A program made the translations under genes and the position numbers. The notes under the pieces are model-generated. The model did not search any database and had not been told where the DNA came from. It saw only the letters and a program-made list of their open reading frames with translations. Positions 36,411 through 45,539 of a stretch of 64,000 bases of DNA are shown here, piece after piece; positions within the stretch are counted from its first letter, which is position 1; each line of letters begins with the position of its first letter. The DNA lies in contig NZ_QTQI01000003.1 of the NCBI RefSeq assembly GCF_003853705.1, positions 124,001 to 188,000 of the forward strand, read 5' to 3'. This DNA comes from Burkholderia sp. Bp8992 (GTDB taxonomy: Bacteria > Pseudomonadota > Gammaproteobacteria > Burkholderiales > Burkholderiaceae).

Positions 36411-37388
36411 TCAGACGCGAATGCGGACAATACGACGGATCCAGAACAGGCCGAACAGCATCGACACCAGCATCGTGCCGACCATCCTGATCCCGGCCGG
36501 ATCCTCCCAGAGCACGGACAGGAATTCGCGGTTCAGCAGCGCCATGACCGCGGCGGTACCGAACGGCAGCAGCCCGAGAATCCATGCCGACAGCCGCCCC
36601 TCCGCCGACAGCACGCGCACCTTGTCGAACAGCTTGAAGCGCTCACGGATCAGCGCGGCGATGCTGTCGAGCAGCTCGGCCAGGTTGCCGCCCGTCTCGC
36701 GCTGGATCAGCACCGCGATCACGAAGTAGCGCAGGTCCTGCACCGGCACGCGCGTCGTGAGGTTCATCAGCGCATCGTGCAGCGACACGCCGTAGTTGAC
36801 CTCGTCGAACGTGACGCGGAATTCGCCGCCCATCGGATCGGGAAACTCGTCGCCGACCATCCCGAGCGTGCTCGTGAACGAGTGACCGGAACGCAGCGCT
36901 CGCGCGATCATGTCGCAGATCTCCGGCAACTGCCGCTCGAGCCTGCGCAACCGGCGCCCACGGCACCGCATCACGTACATCAGCGGCAGGCAGCCGGCGA
37001 ACAGCGCGACCGGCAGCGCGGCGAGCTGCATGCGCGAGGCGAAGCTCGTCACGATCCACGCGAATGCCGCGAACACCACGCTGAGCATGATCAGCTTCGG
37101 CAGCGTCCAGTCGAGGCCCGATTGCTGGATCATGAGATCGAGCGCCTGCACGCGCGGCATGCGCAGCAGCATCCGGTCAAACGGCTTCGACTCGTCGAGC
37201 ATCCGCTTCTTCAGGATCGACAGCCGCTCCTGCTGCACGTTGCCGCCGGCCGACATCGCGCGGATGCGCGCTTCGATCCGGCGCGCGGCGCTGCCGTGCC
37301 GCGCGTTCCACCATTGATAGGCGCCTTCGATCGCGAGCACCACCGCGACGAAGGTGAGAATCACAAAACCGTAAAAGATCGTGTTCAT
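36411..37388 (-). CDS. tadB: Tad pilus inner-membrane platform protein TadB
   Basis: The protein has 325 residues. N-terminal helix (YGFVILTFVAVVLAIEGAY), two central helices around residues 100-140, the F-domain with RQLPEICDMIARALRSGHSF and IAVLIQRETGGNLAELLDSI (here preceded by RYFV), and a C-terminal helix pair. These are the hallmarks of TadB, partner of TadC. Start ATG at 37388, 32 bases after the ATPase gene. Nothing unusual was seen. Confidence 0.93.
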   Translation of the reverse strand: MNTIFYGFVILTFVAVVLAIEGAYQWWNARHGSAARRIEARIRAMSAGGNVQQERLSILKKRMLDESKPFDRMLLRMPRVQALDLMIQQSGLDWTLPKLIMLSVVFAAFAWIVTSFASRMQLAALPVALFAGCLPLMYVMRCRGRRLRRLERQLPEICDMIARALRSGHSFTSTLGMVGDEFPDPMGGEFRVTFDEVNYGVSLHDALMNLTTRVPVQDLRYFVIAVLIQRETGGNLAELLDSIAALIRERFKLFDKVRVLSAEGRLSAWILGLLPFGTAAVMALLNREFLSVLWEDPAGIRMVGTMLVSMLFGLFWIRRIVRIRV

Positions 37389-37420
37389 GAAGCCTCCCCG
37401 GCAGCGAACGGTGCCTGTCG

Positions 37421-38788
37421 TCAGTTCGTCTCGTACCGCTGGGACGGGTCGTAAAGCGAATCCGGCAGGTTGATGCCGAACGCCTGCAGCCGCTCGACGA
37501 ACTTCGGCCGCACGCCGGTCGCGCAGAAGTGGCCGCGCACCGAGCCGTCGCGGTCCACGCCCGTGCGCTTGAACGTGAAGATCTCCTGCATGTTGATGAT
37601 GTCGCCTTCCATCCCGGTCAGTTCCTGGATGCTGACGATCTTGCGCTTGCCGTCCGTCAGCCGCGCCGCCTGCACGACCACCGAGATCGCCGACGCGATC
37701 TGCTGGCGCATCGTCTTCGGCGGCAGCGTCAGGCCGGCGACGCTGATCATGTTCTCGAGCCGCGTCAGCGCGTCGCGCGGCGTGTTCGCGTGGATCGTCG
37801 CGAGCGAGCCTTCGTGGCCGGTGTTCATCGCGTTGAGCATGTCGAGCGCTTCGGCGCCGCGCACTTCGCCGAGGATGATCCGGTCCGGGCGCATCCGCAG
37901 CGCATTGCGCACCAGCGTGCGCTGCGTGATCTCGCCCTTGCCCTCGATGTTCGGCGGGCGCGTTTCGAGGCGCAGCACGTGCGGCTGCTGGAGTTGCAGC
38001 TCGGCCGCATCCTCGATCGTCACGATCCGCTCGTTGCGCGGAATGAAGCCGGACAGGATGTTGAGCAGCGTCGTCTTGCCGCTGCCGGTGCCGCCCGACA
38101 CCAGCACGTTCACCTTCGCGCGCGACAGCGCGTCGAGCAGCTCGGCCATCGGCGGCGTCAGGCTGTGGTAGCGCACCAGGTCGTCCATCTTCAGCGGGTT
38201 GACCGCGAAGCGCCGGATCGACATCAGCGGCCCGTCGATCGCGGACGGCGGGATGATCGCGTTCACGCGCGAGCCGTCGGGCAGGCGCGCGTCGACCATC
38301 GGGCTCGATTCGTCGATGCGGCGCCCGACGCGCGACACGATCTTCTCGATCACCTTCATCAGGTGCGCGTCATCGTAGAACGTCACGTCGGTCAGTTCGA
38401 GCTGGCCGCAACGTTCGACGTAGACCTGCTGGTACGTATTCACGAGGATGTCGGAAATGCCGGGGTCGCGCAGCAGCGCTTCGAGCGGGCCGAAGCCGAA
38501 CATCTCGTCATACACGTCGACCGCGAGCTGCCGGCGCTCGATGTCGTTCGCCGGGAGCCGCCCCTCGTCGAGGATGCGCGCGATCAGCGCGCCGATTTCC
38601 ATGCGGACCGTATCCTGCGGCAGCCGCGACAGGCGCTCGAGTTCGACGCGTTCGAGTACGGCCAGGTGGATCTCGCGGCGCAGCTTCTGGTAGGCGTCGC
38701 GCACCGACGAATGGGCCGGGCCGGCCGGCTCGTTGCCCGCCACCAGCGGCTGGGCCCGGTGCAACGACATCTGTTCGCGCAATGACAT
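37421..38788 (-). CDS. cpaF: Tad secretion ATPase CpaF/TadA
   Basis: The protein has 455 residues. Cytoplasmic hexameric ATPase that powers Flp pilus assembly. Visible motifs: Walker [14 protein letters not shown] near residue 233, Asp box [12 protein letters not shown], Walker B with [18 protein letters not shown] and the His box [19 protein letters not shown]. The N-terminal domain has [20 protein letters not shown] and [16 protein letters not shown], both typical. Length is normal. It lies 18 bases after cpaE. Confidence 0.96.
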   Translation of the reverse strand: MSLREQMSLHRAQPLVAGNEPAGPAHSSVRDAYQKLRREIHLAVLERVELERLSRLPQDTVRMEIGALIARILDEGRLPANDIERRQLAVDVYDEMFGFGPLEALLRDPGISDILVNTYQQVYVERCGQLELTDVTFYDDAHLMKVIEKIVSRVGRRIDESSPMVDARLPDGSRVNAIIPPSAIDGPLMSIRRFAVNPLKMDDLVRYHSLTPPMAELLDALSRAKVNVLVSGGTGSGKTTLLNILSGFIPRNERIVTIEDAAELQLQQPHVLRLETRPPNIEGKGEITQRTLVRNALRMRPDRIILGEVRGAEALDMLNAMNTGHEGSLATIHANTPRDALTRLENMISVAGLTLPPKTMRQQIASAISVVVQAARLTDGKRKIVSIQELTGMEGDIINMQEIFTFKRTGVDRDGSVRGHFCATGVRPKFVERLQAFGINLPDSLYDPSQRYETN

Positions 38789-38806
38789 GATGGTTCCCCA
38801 AAAGAG

Positions 38807-40015
38807 TTACATGGACTTGAGCTTCGGCGTGGCCTTGCGGCCAAAGAGCCTGGACATCAACGGTTCGCTGTTCACCGCGCTATGCCCGGTGCGCACCTCC
38901 CCGTCGACGAGCTTTTTTGCATACCCCTGCAACGCACGCACGACCGCCGTGCCGCGCGCGAGCCGCGACACCGGATGACCCTGGTTGATCGCCTCGAGCA
39001 CGGTATCGGCATCGTCGGGAATCGTGCAGGCCGCCTGCAGGCCCAGCACTTCCTCGAGCGCGGTGCGGGTTCGCTCGCTGGCGCGTGTCGTGCGGTTCAC
39101 GATCAGCCGCATCTGATCAGTCGAGTAGCCGAGCGACACGAGGATCTCCAGCAGCCGGCGGCCGGCGCGCACGTGCGGCATCGCGGGCTGCAGCACGATC
39201 TGGATCTGGTCGCTGCGATCCAGCGCGACCATCGTCAGCGGATTGATGCCGACGCCGACGTCGAAGATCACGAAGTCGTAGCGCGGCGCGGCGACGCCCA
39301 GGATCCATTCGAGCGCGTCCTCGCGCATCTCCGCGGCCTTGACCGGGTCGCCGGCGCCCGCGAGCACGTGGAAGTTTTCCGTCACGTGCGCGACGCTCGC
39401 GTCGAGAAACGCGCTGTCCAGCCGCTCGATCTGCGCGCAAAGCTGCGGCAGCGTCGACGGCGGGGTTTCGTCGCTGACGAGGAACGCCGCATCCGCGAAC
39501 TGCTGGTTCAGGTCGATCAGCAGCACGCGGCGCTTGAAGCCTTCGGCGATCTCGAATGCGACGTTGCTGGCCGCGAAGCTCGTGCCGACCCCGCCCTTGC
39601 ACGACATGAACGACACGATCCGCGTATCGTCGGTGTCGCGCCGCGTGCTTTGCGCGGCCGCCCGTTCGAGCGCGTTGGCGAGCGCCTGCGGCTCGAGCGG
39701 CCACTGCAGCACGTCGCGCGCGCCTGCGCGCATCGCGTCGAGCAGCACGTGCGGCGATGCGTCCGCCGTCACGAGAATGCAGGTCAGGTTCGCATGTGCA
39801 CGGCAGATGCGCTCGATTGCCGACAGCTCGGACGGGTCGAGCGACGTGCCGTCGACCAGCAGGACATCGAACGCGTCGAGCCCGTCGGTGCGATGCTCGA
39901 TCTGCGACGGGCGGCCGGTCGCGCGTGTCGCGCGATAGCGTCCGCAGTCGGCCACGAGGCGCGCGATCTGCGAGAGGCGCGCGGTGTCGTCGGAAGCTAC
40001 GAGGAGGTTGATCAT
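38807..40015 (-). CDS. cpaE: Tad pilus localisation ATPase CpaE/TadZ
   Basis: The protein has 402 residues. An N-terminal receiver-like domain (FDVLLVDGTSLDP, ILVTADASPHVLLDAMRAGA) is followed by a ParA/MinD-like ATPase with the deviant Walker A SCKGGVGTSFAASN near residue 138. The A' aspartate is in VLLIDLNQQFADA. TadZ proteins mark the pole where the pilus machine is built. In the Walker A the usual GKT/S reads GTS, a change common in TadZ. The receiver domain has lost the typical phospho-acceptor context. Confidence 0.92.
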   Translation of the reverse strand: MINLLVASDDTARLSQIARLVADCGRYRATRATGRPSQIEHRTDGLDAFDVLLVDGTSLDPSELSAIERICRAHANLTCILVTADASPHVLLDAMRAGARDVLQWPLEPQALANALERAAAQSTRRDTDDTRIVSFMSCKGGVGTSFAASNVAFEIAEGFKRRVLLIDLNQQFADAAFLVSDETPPSTLPQLCAQIERLDSAFLDASVAHVTENFHVLAGAGDPVKAAEMREDALEWILGVAAPRYDFVIFDVGVGINPLTMVALDRSDQIQIVLQPAMPHVRAGRRLLEILVSLGYSTDQMRLIVNRTTRASERTRTALEEVLGLQAACTIPDDADTVLEAINQGHPVSRLARGTAVVRALQGYAKKLVDGEVRTGHSAVNSEPLMSRLFGRKATPKLKSM

Positions 40016-40037
40016 GTCGTGTGCCTCGTCTGTTCGA

Positions 40038-40481
40038 TTAGTTGCAGGCGGTGCCGCCCGTCGCGGAAGTCAGGCTTTCGCGCGGCAGTGTCGTCGTGAA
40101 CGGCGGCATCGTCACCGTGACGTTCACGAAAGGGATCATCGTCTTGACGGTGACGTTCGTGACGCTGACGGTCACGAACGCGCAAGAATTCACGTCACAG
40201 CTTGAGGGCGAGTAGTTCACCGACACGTTCGCGTTCGACAGCAGCGGCAGCAGCGATCTCACGCGCTTCACGACGCCGGCCGCGTTCACGTCGCAGACCA
40301 CCGCCGTGCGCGCGCCCAGGCGCACGGCCTCGCTCGCGGTGCTCCAGTAGAACAGCACGCGGCCGAACTCGAAGATGCCGATCAGCAGCATGATCAGCAC
40401 CGACGCGATCAACGCGAACTCGACGATTGCCGCACCGCGCTGGGTGCGCCGGCGTGACGGGAGGGCATGGCGCGCGCTCAT
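40038..40481 (-). CDS. TadE-like pseudopilin
   Basis: The protein has 147 residues. A short basic leader RRRTQRG and the cleavage-type motif GAAIVEFALIASVLIMLLIG, then FEFGRVLFYWSTASEAVRLG, are the TadE signature. The prepilin peptidase should cut after the glycine and methylate the next residue. The rest is a small periplasmic domain with a few Cys. The ATG at 40481 overlaps the stop of the other TadE-like gene by 4 bases. Minor pilins of this type help initiate or cap Flp fibres. Confidence 0.88.
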   Translation of the reverse strand: MSARHALPSRRRTQRGAAIVEFALIASVLIMLLIGIFEFGRVLFYWSTASEAVRLGARTAVVCDVNAAGVVKRVRSLLPLLSNANVSVNYSPSSCDVNSCAFVTVSVTNVTVKTMIPFVNVTVTMPPFTTTLPRESLTSATGGTACN

Positions 40482-41011
40482 GACACTTGCCTCATCACGG
40501 TGACGATGTTGTTGAAGGTGATCGACGGCAGCCCCGGGAACGCGGGGATCGGCTGGTACTTGTAGCCCGTGATCTTCACTTCGACGACGTTGATCGCGCC
40601 CATCGCCGTGCCGCCCGCCGCGTTGTTGTTCGAGTCGTAGGTCGGCAGGTTCGCGAACTGCGACGGATCGGACGCGTCGCTGCAGCCGGTCGTGTGCTGC
40701 GCGTCGCAGATCGTCACCATCGACGTCGTGAGCCCCGGCACCAGCTCGGTGCCGGAAGCACCGCACGTCGTGCTGCCGTAGACGACGAGACACTGCGCCT
40801 GCGACACCGGATATGCGCTGTCGGTCGGCAGCCAGATCGACAGGTAGCGCGCCGCGTCGCGGGTCGCCTTGGTCAGCGTCTCGAACTGGTAGATCGCACG
40901 GCCGAACTCCGCCACGCCGGTCGCGAGCATGATCATCGGCATCAGCACGAGTGCGAACTCGACGGCAACGGCGCCACGGGTGCGCGAACGACGAATCGGG
41001 GGCATTTTCAT
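40478..41011 (-). CDS. TadE/TadF-like pseudopilin
   Basis: The protein has 177 residues. After MKMPPIRRSRTRG comes GAVAVEFALVLMPMIMLATG and VAEFGRAIYQFETLTKATRD, a TadE-type N-terminus with Glu at +5. The periplasmic part contains four to five Cys (CLVVYGSTTC, TICDAQHTTGC), probably disulphide-linked. I placed the start at ATG 41011, eight bases after AGGGAG; a GTG at 41020 is also in frame. It is translationally coupled to the following tadE-like gene. Confidence 0.87.
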   Translation of the reverse strand: MKMPPIRRSRTRGAVAVEFALVLMPMIMLATGVAEFGRAIYQFETLTKATRDAARYLSIWLPTDSAYPVSQAQCLVVYGSTTCGASGTELVPGLTTSMVTICDAQHTTGCSDASDPSQFANLPTYDSNNNAAGGTAMGAINVVEVKITGYKYQPIPAFPGLPSITFNNIVTVMRQVS

Positions 41012-41023
41012 GATCGTCACTCC

Positions 41024-42289
41024 CTATTGGACCAGCATCGGCACCTGGACCCCGGACGCGCTGCCGTCACCAGGCAATCCGTGCGTCGCGCACGGATTGT
41101 TGCCGGAGACGGACGACCCGAGGTATTCGAGGTGGGCGATGACGTTGCCGCTGCCGGCGCTGAAGGGCAACGGATCGAGCATCAGCACGCAGTCCCATTG
41201 CGTGACGTGCACCTTGCCGCTGCTGCCGTTCAGTGTCGAGCAGTCGCCTTCCGGCGCGAGCGCGACCCGGCGGTCGCCGCCGTAACTCTGGTAGTTGCTC
41301 GCGGTCGCGGTGCCGTTGGTGGCGATCCCGCTGCCCGTCGGCGGCGCGCCATCGCCCTGGTAGGACTTGAAAGCAGCGCGGTCGGCTACGAACTGCGTGT
41401 AGGCGTCGCCCTTGATGCCCGCCGTTCCGGGCGGCCCGTAGTTCGGGCCGACATACGCGTAGCCGGTGAAGTCGGGCTGGCCGCTCGAGCCGTTCGCGCC
41501 GTTCGTATAGATGCCGAAGCGCGTATTCCAGGCGCGCAGCGACGCCGACTTCAAGCCGGTGGTGCCGAGGTCGGGCGGGCTCTTGATATTGCAGCTATTG
41601 CCCGACAGCTCGCCCGCGAGCGTCGGCTCGTTCGTCGTGCCGTCGAGCGCCGCCCAGCCGAAATTGCCGGGTCCGTAGGATGAACCGGACGGCGACGTGA
41701 GCCAGTCGCCGACCTTGTAGGCCGGATCGGACGGGCCGCGGCACACGAACACGGGAATCGCGCAGGCCGTCTGCCCGCCGCCGACGGTCGCGATCGCGCT
41801 CGCCGACACTTCCGCGGCGCTCGCGAGCTTCGTGCCCGGCAGCACGTTCAGCACCTCGATGAACCAGTGCGCGATGTTGCTCAGCTTCGTCGCGCACTGC
41901 ACGTACTTGATGTTCGCCGGTGTCGTGACCGAGTTCTTGGTCAGGAACGGGTTGGTCAGCGAATCGCTGAACGTGACGTTCGAATTCGTCGACAACTGCA
42001 CCGACTTGTTCTGGAAAAACACGAAGTTCAGATGGCCGGCGGCGATGCCGTCGGCCTCGGCCACCGACAGGCTGATGGCCGAGGTCAGGTCGCGCGCAGC
42101 CGACAGCGCGCACGCATCGGCGCTGTTCTGCAGTTCGCTGCGCGTGACGTACAGCTTGCCGAGATCCAGCGCGAGCCCGACGAACCCGATCATCACCGCC
42201 AGTGCGAGACCAACGATGATCGCGACGGCACCGCGCTGGCGATGCAGGTTGCGACGCGTGACTTTCGGATAGCGGGCTGCGCTGTTCAT
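41024..42289 (-). CDS. TadG-like pilus assembly protein
   Basis: The protein has 421 residues. The N-terminus RQRGAVAIIVGLALAVMIG with FVGLALDLGKLYVTRSELQN and ADACALSAARDL is the TadG N-terminal domain, which anchors the protein in the inner membrane with a large periplasmic part. No von Willebrand A domain with an intact MIDAS is evident in the remaining 350 residues, which are rich in Gly, Ser, Thr and Asn. The last residues PMLVQ sit next to the following TadE-like gene (12-base gap). Confidence 0.85.
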   Translation of the reverse strand: MNSAARYPKVTRRNLHRQRGAVAIIVGLALAVMIGFVGLALDLGKLYVTRSELQNSADACALSAARDLTSAISLSVAEADGIAAGHLNFVFFQNKSVQLSTNSNVTFSDSLTNPFLTKNSVTTPANIKYVQCATKLSNIAHWFIEVLNVLPGTKLASAAEVSASAIATVGGGQTACAIPVFVCRGPSDPAYKVGDWLTSPSGSSYGPGNFGWAALDGTTNEPTLAGELSGNSCNIKSPPDLGTTGLKSASLRAWNTRFGIYTNGANGSSGQPDFTGYAYVGPNYGPPGTAGIKGDAYTQFVADRAAFKSYQGDGAPPTGSGIATNGTATASNYQSYGGDRRVALAPEGDCSTLNGSSGKVHVTQWDCVLMLDPLPFSAGSGNVIAHLEYLGSSVSGNNPCATHGLPGDGSASGVQVPMLVQ

Positions 42290-42314
42290 GGCGTTCTCCC
42301 TGAGCGTCCTGTCG

Positions 42315-42611
42315 TTACTGGGTGGACTTGCCGATGCCGATCACGAAGGCATTGGCAGGCGGCACGGCTTGCTTGAACGACTTGTCGTAGTTGTCGAGCG
42401 CGGCCGCGGCGGCGGCGCCGTCGACCCCCGATGCCGATGCCGGGTGTTCGCCGGCATGCGGATCGATGATCTGGGCCTGCATCACGGTGCGGACCGAATC
42501 GCCGAAGCGGCTGTCCCACACCGGGGTCGACGACATGCAGCCGGCAAGCGCGAACGCGAGCGGGACGGCGAGCGCCGCGCGGCGCACGAATACGAGGTAG
42601 GCGGATTTCAT
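42315..42611 (-). CDS. Small Tad-locus lipoprotein
   Basis: The protein has 98 residues. The leader MKSAYLVFVRRAALAVPLAF ends in the lipobox LAGC, so Cys near residue 25 should be lipidated. The mature part is short and has QAQIIDPHAGEHPA and FVIGIGKSTQ at the end. The ATG at 42611 follows AAGGGGA. It sits just after the secretin gene; a small lipoprotein at this place could be a pilotin or a CpaD-type partner of the secretin, although it is much shorter than CpaD. Tad loci of Burkholderia often carry such a gene. Confidence 0.82.
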   Translation of the reverse strand: MKSAYLVFVRRAALAVPLAFALAGCMSSTPVWDSRFGDSVRTVMQAQIIDPHAGEHPASASGVDGAAAAAALDNYDKSFKQAVPPANAFVIGIGKSTQ

Positions 42612-42631
42612 GAGTGTCCCCTTGACTGGTT

Positions 42632-44560
42632 TCAACGATCGGTGGACTCGGGGGCCGCGCTCACGTGCGCAACCTGCGCCCGCGCGGCTGCCGGGATCCG
42701 GTGCTTGAGCCGCGCCGCCGGCTGGGCCGGCGTGTCGGGGCCGGCCGCCGCGAGGCGTGCGGCGGTGGCTTCGATGCGCGCGATGCGGGCCGCGTTCGAC
42801 GTGTCGGACAGCGGTGCGGCGGCGACCACCGGCGCGGGCACCTTCTGCGGCTCGGCCAGCACCGGCGACTGCGCATCGGCGCCTTGCGGTGCGCGCGGCG
42901 CGGGCAGCGCGGCGGTCGGACCGGTGGGCACTTCCGATTGCGGAGCCGGTGCCGGAGCCGGCGCCTGGGCCGGTGCCTGCGGTGCCGCGGCTGCGCCGTT
43001 CGCGGGTTGCGCGCCTGCCTTGCGAACCCCGCCACGGCCTTCCATGTTGCCGGTCGCGTACACGTCGGCTTCGTTCGGCTTGGAGAAGCTGTCGGTCGGC
43101 AGCGGCACGTCCGCGGTCTGCAGCGGTTTCACCAGGTGCGGCGTGATCAGGAAGATCAGCTCGGTGCGGTCCTGCTGAAACGATGTGCTGCGGAACAGCG
43201 CGCCGAGCACGGGCACTTCGCCGACGCCGGGGATCGCCTTCAGCGCACCGCTCGCGTTGTCCTTGATCAGCCCGCCGATCGCGAACGATTCGCCGTCACC
43301 CATCTGCACCGTCGTCGACGCGCGCCGCGTCGTGATCAGCGGCAGGATCGACGTGCCGCCGATGTTGGACGCGCTCAGCGTGACGCCCGTCTGCGACAGC
43401 TCCGACACTTCCGGCGCGACCTTCAGGCTGATCCGGCCGTTGGCCAGCACCGTCGGCGTGAACTTCAGCGCGACGCCGAATTCCTCTTCCTGCAGCGTGA
43501 TCGACGAGACGCCGTTGCTGCCGCTCTGCGGGATCGGGATGAAGATCTTGCCGCCGGCGAGGAACGTCGCTTCCTGGCCGCTGATCGTCACGAGATTCGG
43601 CTCCGCGAGGATCTTGACGAGGTTGTCGGTGTTCTGCGCGTCGGCCGCGATGCTGAACGGCTTGTTGTTCGCCTTGTTGAAGACGGCGCCGCTCGCCACG
43701 CCCGCCAGCAGGTTGCTGACCAGCGCGCCGCTCCACGAACCGAACCCGCCCTGGATGTTGAACGCGCTGCCCATCTGGTTGATCAGCGTCTTCGACACCT
43801 CGGCCACCTTCACCTCGAGCATCACCTGCTGCGGCGACGTGACGTTCAGCATGTTCAACACACCGCCGCCGCCCTTGCCGCCCGCGGCCGGGTCGCCGGC
43901 GCTGTCGCCGTACGCATGGGCGATCTGCACGGCCTGCTGCGCGGCCTGCGAGCTCGACACGGTGCCCGCCAGCACGATCGTGCCGGCCGCGGTCGATACG
44001 TGGATGTCGCGCTCGGTCGGCATCAGCTGCAGCAGCGACGCCTGCAAACCGCCGGCGTCCGCGCCGACCGCGACGTCGATCACGCGACAGGCACCGCTCT
44101 TGCCCTGCACGATCATGTTGGTCGTGCCGACGGCAAGCCCGAGGATGTACAGCGTCTGCGGCGACACCATCGTGGCCTGGGCGACGGCCGGGTTGCCGAT
44201 CGTCCGATTGCGGACCGGCTCCGGCATCGGCACCAGCAGCGACTTGCCGAGCGGCACGCTGACGCTGGTCGACTCGCGCACGGCGCCGACGCAGTTCGGC
44301 CCGCGCAACGGCCCCGCCGAGGCGGCGGGCGCGGCGGCCGGCACCGGCGCCATGCTGATCGTCATCTGCATCGGCCCCTTGCCGACCGCGGCCGGCGCGC
44401 TGGCGCCGCCCTTCGTCAGCACGGCCGACTCGACGCCTTCCTGCGCGAGTGCGCCATAAACGGTCAGCCATCCCGTACAGAGGATCGCGGCCATCATCGT
44501 GCCCCGTGCGACGCGCGTCCGCAGCGGGCCGGTACCTGTGCATTGCGGTTTGATCTTCAT
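42632..44560 (-). CDS. cpaC: Tad outer-membrane secretin CpaC/RcpA
   Basis: The protein has 642 residues. A signal peptide (GTMMAAILCTGWLTVYGALA) precedes the N-terminal pilus domain (VPLGKSLLVPMPEPVRNRTI) and a BON-like region (MPTERDIHVSTAAGTIVLAG). The secretin core follows, with VMLEVKVAEVSKTLINQMG, GQEATFLAGGKIFIPIPQ and DRTELIFLITPHLVKPL. It forms the channel through which the pilus leaves. The C-terminal 130 residues are a long Ala/Pro-rich tail (APAQAPAPAPAPQSE) that ordinary RcpA proteins lack or have shorter. It is preceded by cpaB at 104 bases. Confidence 0.94.
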   Translation of the reverse strand: MKIKPQCTGTGPLRTRVARGTMMAAILCTGWLTVYGALAQEGVESAVLTKGGASAPAAVGKGPMQMTISMAPVPAAAPAASAGPLRGPNCVGAVRESTSVSVPLGKSLLVPMPEPVRNRTIGNPAVAQATMVSPQTLYILGLAVGTTNMIVQGKSGACRVIDVAVGADAGGLQASLLQLMPTERDIHVSTAAGTIVLAGTVSSSQAAQQAVQIAHAYGDSAGDPAAGGKGGGGVLNMLNVTSPQQVMLEVKVAEVSKTLINQMGSAFNIQGGFGSWSGALVSNLLAGVASGAVFNKANNKPFSIAADAQNTDNLVKILAEPNLVTISGQEATFLAGGKIFIPIPQSGSNGVSSITLQEEEFGVALKFTPTVLANGRISLKVAPEVSELSQTGVTLSASNIGGTSILPLITTRRASTTVQMGDGESFAIGGLIKDNASGALKAIPGVGEVPVLGALFRSTSFQQDRTELIFLITPHLVKPLQTADVPLPTDSFSKPNEADVYATGNMEGRGGVRKAGAQPANGAAAAPQAPAQAPAPAPAPQSEVPTGPTAALPAPRAPQGADAQSPVLAEPQKVPAPVVAAAPLSDTSNAARIARIEATAARLAAAGPDTPAQPAARLKHRIPAAARAQVAHVSAAPESTDR

Positions 44561-44664
44561 TTCGTCTGATCCCCCGAGAGACCGGCGCCGTGCCGGTTTT
44601 CGACTTCCAAGGCCGCCGCACGTTGCCGGCGGCCGATCTGTTTATATGGCTGGTTTGATCTGTT

Positions 44665-45504
44665 TCAGAAACACTCGACGCTGCCCTTCACACCCGTCAG
44701 TACGCCGACGCAGTCGCGCCGTACTTCCGGCCCAGCGTGCGATGCGACGTGCATGCGTACCGGCCGCACGCGGGCGGGAGCCGGCGGCGCTTCGGGTGCG
44801 GGTTCCTTGCCGAGCAGCGTCAGCTTGGTCGCGCCGCCGGTGTTCAGCGTCTTCTGGTCGATCTGGTTGCGCAGCACGAGCGACAGCGTGCCGACGCTGC
44901 GTGCGAGGTCGAGCCGTTCGGCCTGGTCGGGCGTGACTTCCAGCGTCACCGCGTTGACGACCTTCGGTGCGGTGTCGTCGCGGCTCACCTGCTGCGCGAC
45001 GGCCAGCACGAGGATGTGCTCGAGCACGATCTTGGAGATGCTCTGCCCGTCGGTCTTGCCCTGCTGTTCCTGCGTGTTGACGATCACGTCGACGTAATTG
45101 CCCGGCAGCGCGAAACCCGCGACGCCGACCACGTCGTTCACGCGCACCGTGATCGCGCGGCTGCCGTCGGCGATCACCGCGGACAGCCCGCCCTTGGTGC
45201 CAACCGGCGCGAGCTTCGACTCGATCACCGGCTCGTCGCGCGACAGGCTGGTGCGCACGACGCGCCCTTCGAGCGCTTTCGTATCGGTGAACGCGCCTGT
45301 CGGCACGCTGCCCGACGGCCAGTTGACCATGTGGATCTGGTTCGGCCCGAGCGGTTCGCCCAGGTTCAGGTCGGTGGTGGCCACCGCGACCGGCGTGACC
45401 GAATTCGTGGATGTCTGCACCAGCCAGTGGGACGCGAACACGACCGCGGCAAGACCCGCGACCATCGCGACGACCAGCATCATGACCGCTCGACTGTTTT
45501 TCAT
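44665..45504 (-). CDS. cpaB: Tad pilus assembly protein CpaB/RcpC
   Basis: The protein has 279 residues. One N-terminal helix (AVMMLVVAMVAGLAAVVFAS) is followed by a SAF domain (VAVATTDLNLGEPLGPNQI, VVRTSLSRDEPVIESKLAP) and the RcpC domain with FALPGNYVDVIVNTQ and VTLEVTPDQAERLDLARSVG. It is periplasmic and probably links the secretin to peptidoglycan or the platform. The start at 45504 has GAGGAG upstream; an earlier in-frame ATG at 45543 lacks a good site. The end carries two or three Cys (RRDCVGV...VECF). Confidence 0.92.
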   Translation of the reverse strand: MKNSRAVMMLVVAMVAGLAAVVFASHWLVQTSTNSVTPVAVATTDLNLGEPLGPNQIHMVNWPSGSVPTGAFTDTKALEGRVVRTSLSRDEPVIESKLAPVGTKGGLSAVIADGSRAITVRVNDVVGVAGFALPGNYVDVIVNTQEQQGKTDGQSISKIVLEHILVLAVAQQVSRDDTAPKVVNAVTLEVTPDQAERLDLARSVGTLSLVLRNQIDQKTLNTGGATKLTLLGKEPAPEAPPAPARVRPVRMHVASHAGPEVRRDCVGVLTGVKGSVECF

Positions 45505-45539
45505 GGCAATGCTCCTCGACGATTCGTGAAAGAAACGGC

